A stretch of DNA of 64,000 nt, taken from Adineta vaga (Eukaryota; Rotifera). The notes under the pieces are model-generated. The model saw only the letters and a list, made by a program, of their open reading frames with translations. It was not told where the DNA came from and searched no databases. Positions 60,885 to 64,000 of the stretch are shown here, in pieces; positions within the stretch are counted from its first letter, which is position 1; each line of letters starts with the position of its first letter. Location: positions 1,240,001 through 1,304,000 of the forward strand of contig CP075494.1 in the NCBI GenBank assembly GCA_021613535.1, in the 5' to 3' direction. The translations under genes and the position numbers were made by a program.

Positions 60885-62051
60885 ATGATCCAAGAAGAAA
60901 TACGTCAAGCTCAAGCACGTGCTGCGAAACAAGCTGAACGACGTGATCAACGCTCCAAAACCCGCAAACAAGCAAACCTGCAATCGAATTCAGCTCACTC
61001 AACGTCACCCAAAACGCTCTCGTTACCTTGCGAACTTCATAATCCAACATCACATCCTGTCCCTCCTACCACTGAATCTTCTGTTAATATTCCATGTGCT
61101 AATATCCAGCTGGAGTCTTTAAACACTGCTACAACATCTTCTCTGTCTTATCAAGTCACTCAACAACAACAACCCGAAACTATAAATACTACTTCACCTG
61201 TGGAAACCAAACACGAACTGTTAGATATTACTATGGATCTTCAACAATGCAAAGCAGTGATTGATAGTATCCCGACTTTCTCCGGTAATACACAAGAAAA
61301 CGTTAATGAATGGCTTGATCTTGTCTCACTGAAATTTGATATACTTGCATATGATCATCAACAACGACGTCGTTTTATACCACAATATTTGAATGGCAAT
61401 GCCGTTAAATGGCATCTGATTCATCGCGAAAGTCTTGCTGATTGGAATGACTATACAGCAGCACTTACTGCTGCCTTTCCTCAGACACATATCACCTCGC
61501 GTGATATGAACCTACAAAAGTTATGTAACCGAAAACAACAAGGACCTGAATCATTTGCTGACTACTACACTTCTATTCTTGAACTATGTCGTCAACATGA
61601 TCCGGAGATGCCGAATGTTCAAATTGTGGATTGGTTGAAAGCTGGTATGAAGCTCACTTTATATGAACGTCTTCAAGGCGAAGATTTTACTACACCTCAA
61701 CTTTTATTGGCTCGTGCTCAACGTCTCGAACTGGATCATGCTGTTCTTCAAGCTCGTAAAAATGGTTATGATTATCCCTCATTTACTAATCCCAACAATA
61801 TTTCATCTGATCCAATGTATGCCACTTGGCATGAAAATCCATCATCATACCAATCCCTTCCAAATCAATCTGTCATGCCATCATATCTACCACCCTTGAT
61901 GTCTACTCCTGCTCCATACCATACAAACAATTCTCCTTCTCGCACAACATCATCAGCTCATTCTCGTTCCTCACGTCGTCCTATTACATGCTACACTTGT
62001 AATCAACCTGGTCACATATCACCTCAATGTCCACTACGCCCAAAATACTAA
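60885..62051 (+). CDS. gag: Gag polyprotein of the Ty3/gypsy element
   Basis: 388 residues, ATG 18 bp after the presumed LTR end. A basic, Arg/Gln-rich N-terminus is followed by a Ser/Thr-rich linker. Residues about 130-290 form the retrotransposon capsid region (FSGNTQENVNEWLDLVSLKF, NGNAVKWHLIHR, LQGEDFTTPQLLLARAQRLE). Near the C-terminus is one CCHC zinc knuckle (CYTCNQPGHISPQC), which binds the element's RNA. It assembles the cytoplasmic particle. It ends with TAA at 62049-62051; pol continues in the -1 frame, so pol is likely made by -1 frameshifting. Confidence 0.9.
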   Translation: MIQEEIRQAQARAAKQAERRDQRSKTRKQANLQSNSAHSTSPKTLSLPCELHNPTSHPVPPTTESSVNIPCANIQLESLNTATTSSLSYQVTQQQQPETINTTSPVETKHELLDITMDLQQCKAVIDSIPTFSGNTQENVNEWLDLVSLKFDILAYDHQQRRRFIPQYLNGNAVKWHLIHRESLADWNDYTAALTAAFPQTHITSRDMNLQKLCNRKQQGPESFADYYTSILELCRQHDPEMPNVQIVDWLKAGMKLTLYERLQGEDFTTPQLLLARAQRLELDHAVLQARKNGYDYPSFTNPNNISSDPMYATWHENPSSYQSLPNQSVMPSYLPPLMSTPAPYHTNNSPSRTTSSAHSRSSRRPITCYTCNQPGHISPQCPLRPKY

Positions 62052-64000
62052 AGGGGGGCCGCGATGGTCGTACCTCCCTCACCTCAATCAATCCATCACT
62101 GATCATCATCTCTACACAAATCAATGGTAATACTATTCCCGCAATGGTTGATACAGGTGCCACTCATACATTGATCACATATTCACTTCTTAAATCCATT
62201 TCTTCTGCTCGCATAAAAAAATCTTTTACTGCTACTGCTACGCTTGGTGATGCCTCTACTACTATCCAAATTCATGGTCTGGTTCATCTATGTATATATA
62301 TCAATCATATACCTACGCATGTTTCAGCATTTGTTGTCGATTCCTTAGGTGTCAATCTTATTCTTGGACTTGATTGGTGTCGTACATATGATGTCGCAAT
62401 CCATGTTCGCCAACAACAACTTGTCCTCCACCATCCTCGATTTGGCCACACTATAGTCTCATTTGAAGATCACATTTCAATTCCTGTTCGTCTTAAACAA
62501 TCAATTCAGCTGGCTCCTCATCATGAACATGTTGTGACATTAATCACGCCTTTGTCTTCTGCTCTTCAAGTAGCTTACGCACCTATATCAAACTTTTGTA
62601 AACGAAAGAACATTTTTATTCCAGAAGCGATATTAAATATTAAGTCTTTTGAAACTTCTATTATCATTTCTAATCTTGTCCAAACTCCATGTACGTTGCG
62701 CAAAGATACAATTCTCGGGTCTATCACTTTCTTTCCTAGTCTATCTACTTCAGTCAAAGTCAGCGATCTTTCTTCTTCTCACTCTAAAATCTCTTCCGTC
62801 AGTCTCTCATCTGTCATGACTAGCGTAACTAAAGAAGTAGATTCAGTCATTCAGACCTTAGTTTCCTCTATATCTGATCCAATTGAACAAGCTGCTTTCT
62901 CTACCATCCTTCAACGACATCGTCGAGTATTTGATTCATCTAAACATTCCATTGCCAAAACCAAACTTCCACACGTTATCATCACAGGAGATCATTCACC
63001 GATTAGCGTTCGTCCTTACTATCGCAATACTCAACAGCGCAAAGAACTTCAACAAGAAATCGACAAACTTATCCTAGATAACATTGTTCGGGCCTCAACT
63101 TCTCCATGGTCTTCTCCAGCTTTATTAAAAAAGAAACCAGATGGCACGTTCCGTTTTCTCGTCGATTTCCGCCGGCTAAACAAAATCACGAAGAAAGATG
63201 CATATCCACAACCTTCAGCCGAAGAATTAATCTATCGTCTTTCAGGGCACAATTACTTCACTAAACTTGATCTAAAAAGTGGTTATTTCCAAATTCCTAT
63301 CGCCGAAGCGGACAAAGAAAAGACAGCATTCGTAACACCTGATGGTCATTATGAATTTAATGTCCTTCCTCAAGGTCTTATGAATGCTCCCGCCAGTTTT
63401 CAGCGCGTCATGAACAATCTTCTTGCCACTGGTCGTTGGGATTACGTCGTCATCTATCTTGATGACATAGTCGTCTTCTCTCATTCATTGGAAGAACATG
63501 AACGCCACGTCAATGAAGTCCTATCCATTCTAAATAATGCTCACTTTAAAGTTTCTCCATCTAAATGCACAATTGCTGCAAGAAAAATCGAGTTCCTTGG
63601 CCACGTAGTCACTCCGACTACCGTCGAACCGTCACCTGATAAACTACAAGCCATCCTCGATATTTCTCCACCACGCACATTATCACAAGCTAACAGATTC
63701 CTTGGTAAAGTTGGCTACTATCGTAAATTTATAGACGATTTTGCAAATATCGCTGCTCCGCTGCACAAAGTCACCAATAAAACTCGTACCAAGCGACATG
63801 AGTTTTACTGGCATGCAGAACAACAAGCTGCGTTTGAAAAATTTAAGAAAATTCTCACTAGTGCTCCACTATTTCTTCACTTTCCAGATCCTTCTCTTCC
63901 TTTCATTTTATCTACTGATGCTAGTCTTACACGTATCGCTGGTGTGCTCAAACAAAATACTCCTAGTGGTATGAAGATCTGCTATTATAAATCACGACTG
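62050..64000 (+). CDS. pol: Pol polyprotein (protease, reverse transcriptase, start of RNase H), partial
   Basis: The open frame is -1 relative to gag and runs to the window end. The aspartic protease active site is VDTGATHT at about 62145, with the second structural block LILGLDW at 62350. The reverse transcriptase (about 62990-63700) shows DGTFRFLVDFRRLN, FTKLDLKSGYFQI, LPQGLMNAPASFQ and the catalytic YLDD of VVIYLDDIVVFS. The connection domain (FLGKVGYYRKFI) and the first RNase H acidic residue (ILSTDASL) follow. The start is not defined by an ATG, as expected for a frameshifted pol. Confidence 0.9.

Larger units (their letters stand above)
60646..64000 (+). mobile_element. Ty3/gypsy LTR retrotransposon, 5' part, cut by window end
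   Basis: LTR, gag, and pol in the order protease, reverse transcriptase, RNase H. The pol order before the window edge and the RT motifs place it in Ty3/gypsy (Metaviridae-type). No stop codon is seen in gag or in the visible pol, so it could be an active or recent copy. Integrase, any envelope-like gene and the 3' LTR lie beyond 64000. Confidence 0.9.

Noticed and set aside
1-64000. tRNA, rRNA or snRNA genes
   Set aside because: I looked for cloverleaf-like blocks with a TTCGA-type T-loop and found none I could support; a covariance search would be needed to exclude them.

Overview
The window looks like nuclear DNA of a bdelloid rotifer (Adineta/Rotaria type). It is AT-rich, most introns are 45-60 bp GT-AG introns, the RING/B-box/LRR gene is built from 28-residue leucine-rich repeats on 84-bp exons, a Ty3/gypsy element is present, and short G-rich hairpins built from TGTGGG-like units recur. 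TGTGGG is, to my knowledge, the reported telomere repeat of Adineta vaga. The taxonomic call is inference; no rRNA or mitochondrial marker is present.

Layout. 0-6 kb: a long imperfect inverted repeat (672-1178), a small secreted-protein gene with a predicted 8-bp micro-exon, a secreted-protein gene with two frame breaks, exon fragments of an unrecognised gene, and an endonuclease/exonuclease/phosphatase gene with one frame break. 6.9-15.4 kb (minus): a membrane-protein gene of three tandem domain units whose first coding exon is split by a 4.65-kb DNA transposon. The transposon (10735-15389) is flanked by TTAA and carries a spliced transposase gene of the Kolobok / Mutator-like-domain family. 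A second, almost identical copy lies at 22644-27302. 16.2-17.2 kb (plus): a DUSP12-like phosphatase. 17.9-21.9 kb (plus): a RING/B-box/LRR gene with a decayed 5' half and sixteen LRR exons, followed by a fragment of an NHL-repeat gene.

27.4-56.4 kb (minus) holds one giant gene. Its four reading-frame blocks join through three introns into a predicted protein of about 9,580 residues. It has a ~950-residue N-terminal region, six dynein/midasin-type AAA modules, several thousand residues of helical and coiled-coil sequence, two ASH/MSP-like beta-sandwich segments, a hydrophobic segment, a Gly/Ser repeat, and three C-terminal VWA domains. The plan is that of midasin (AAA hexamer plus C-terminal MIDAS domain) at nearly twice the length and with three VWA domains instead of one. 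Walker B motifs are canonical in AAA1, 3 and 5 and degenerate in AAA2, 4 and 6. This is the strongest candidate here for an undescribed system.

56.9-59.5 kb: three fold-back/MITE-like elements in a row. 60.6-64 kb (plus): the 5' part of a Ty3/gypsy LTR retrotransposon (LTR, gag, protease, reverse transcriptase, start of RNase H), cut by the window end.

Two patterns run through the window. At least twelve short hairpins with a G-rich TGTGGG-like 5' arm and a C-rich 3' arm are scattered outside the giant gene; one enlarges an intron and one abuts a gene fragment. Single-base reading-frame breaks occur in several otherwise well preserved genes, and the two transposon copies differ at homopolymers, so residual assembly indels must be weighed against real pseudogenisation.
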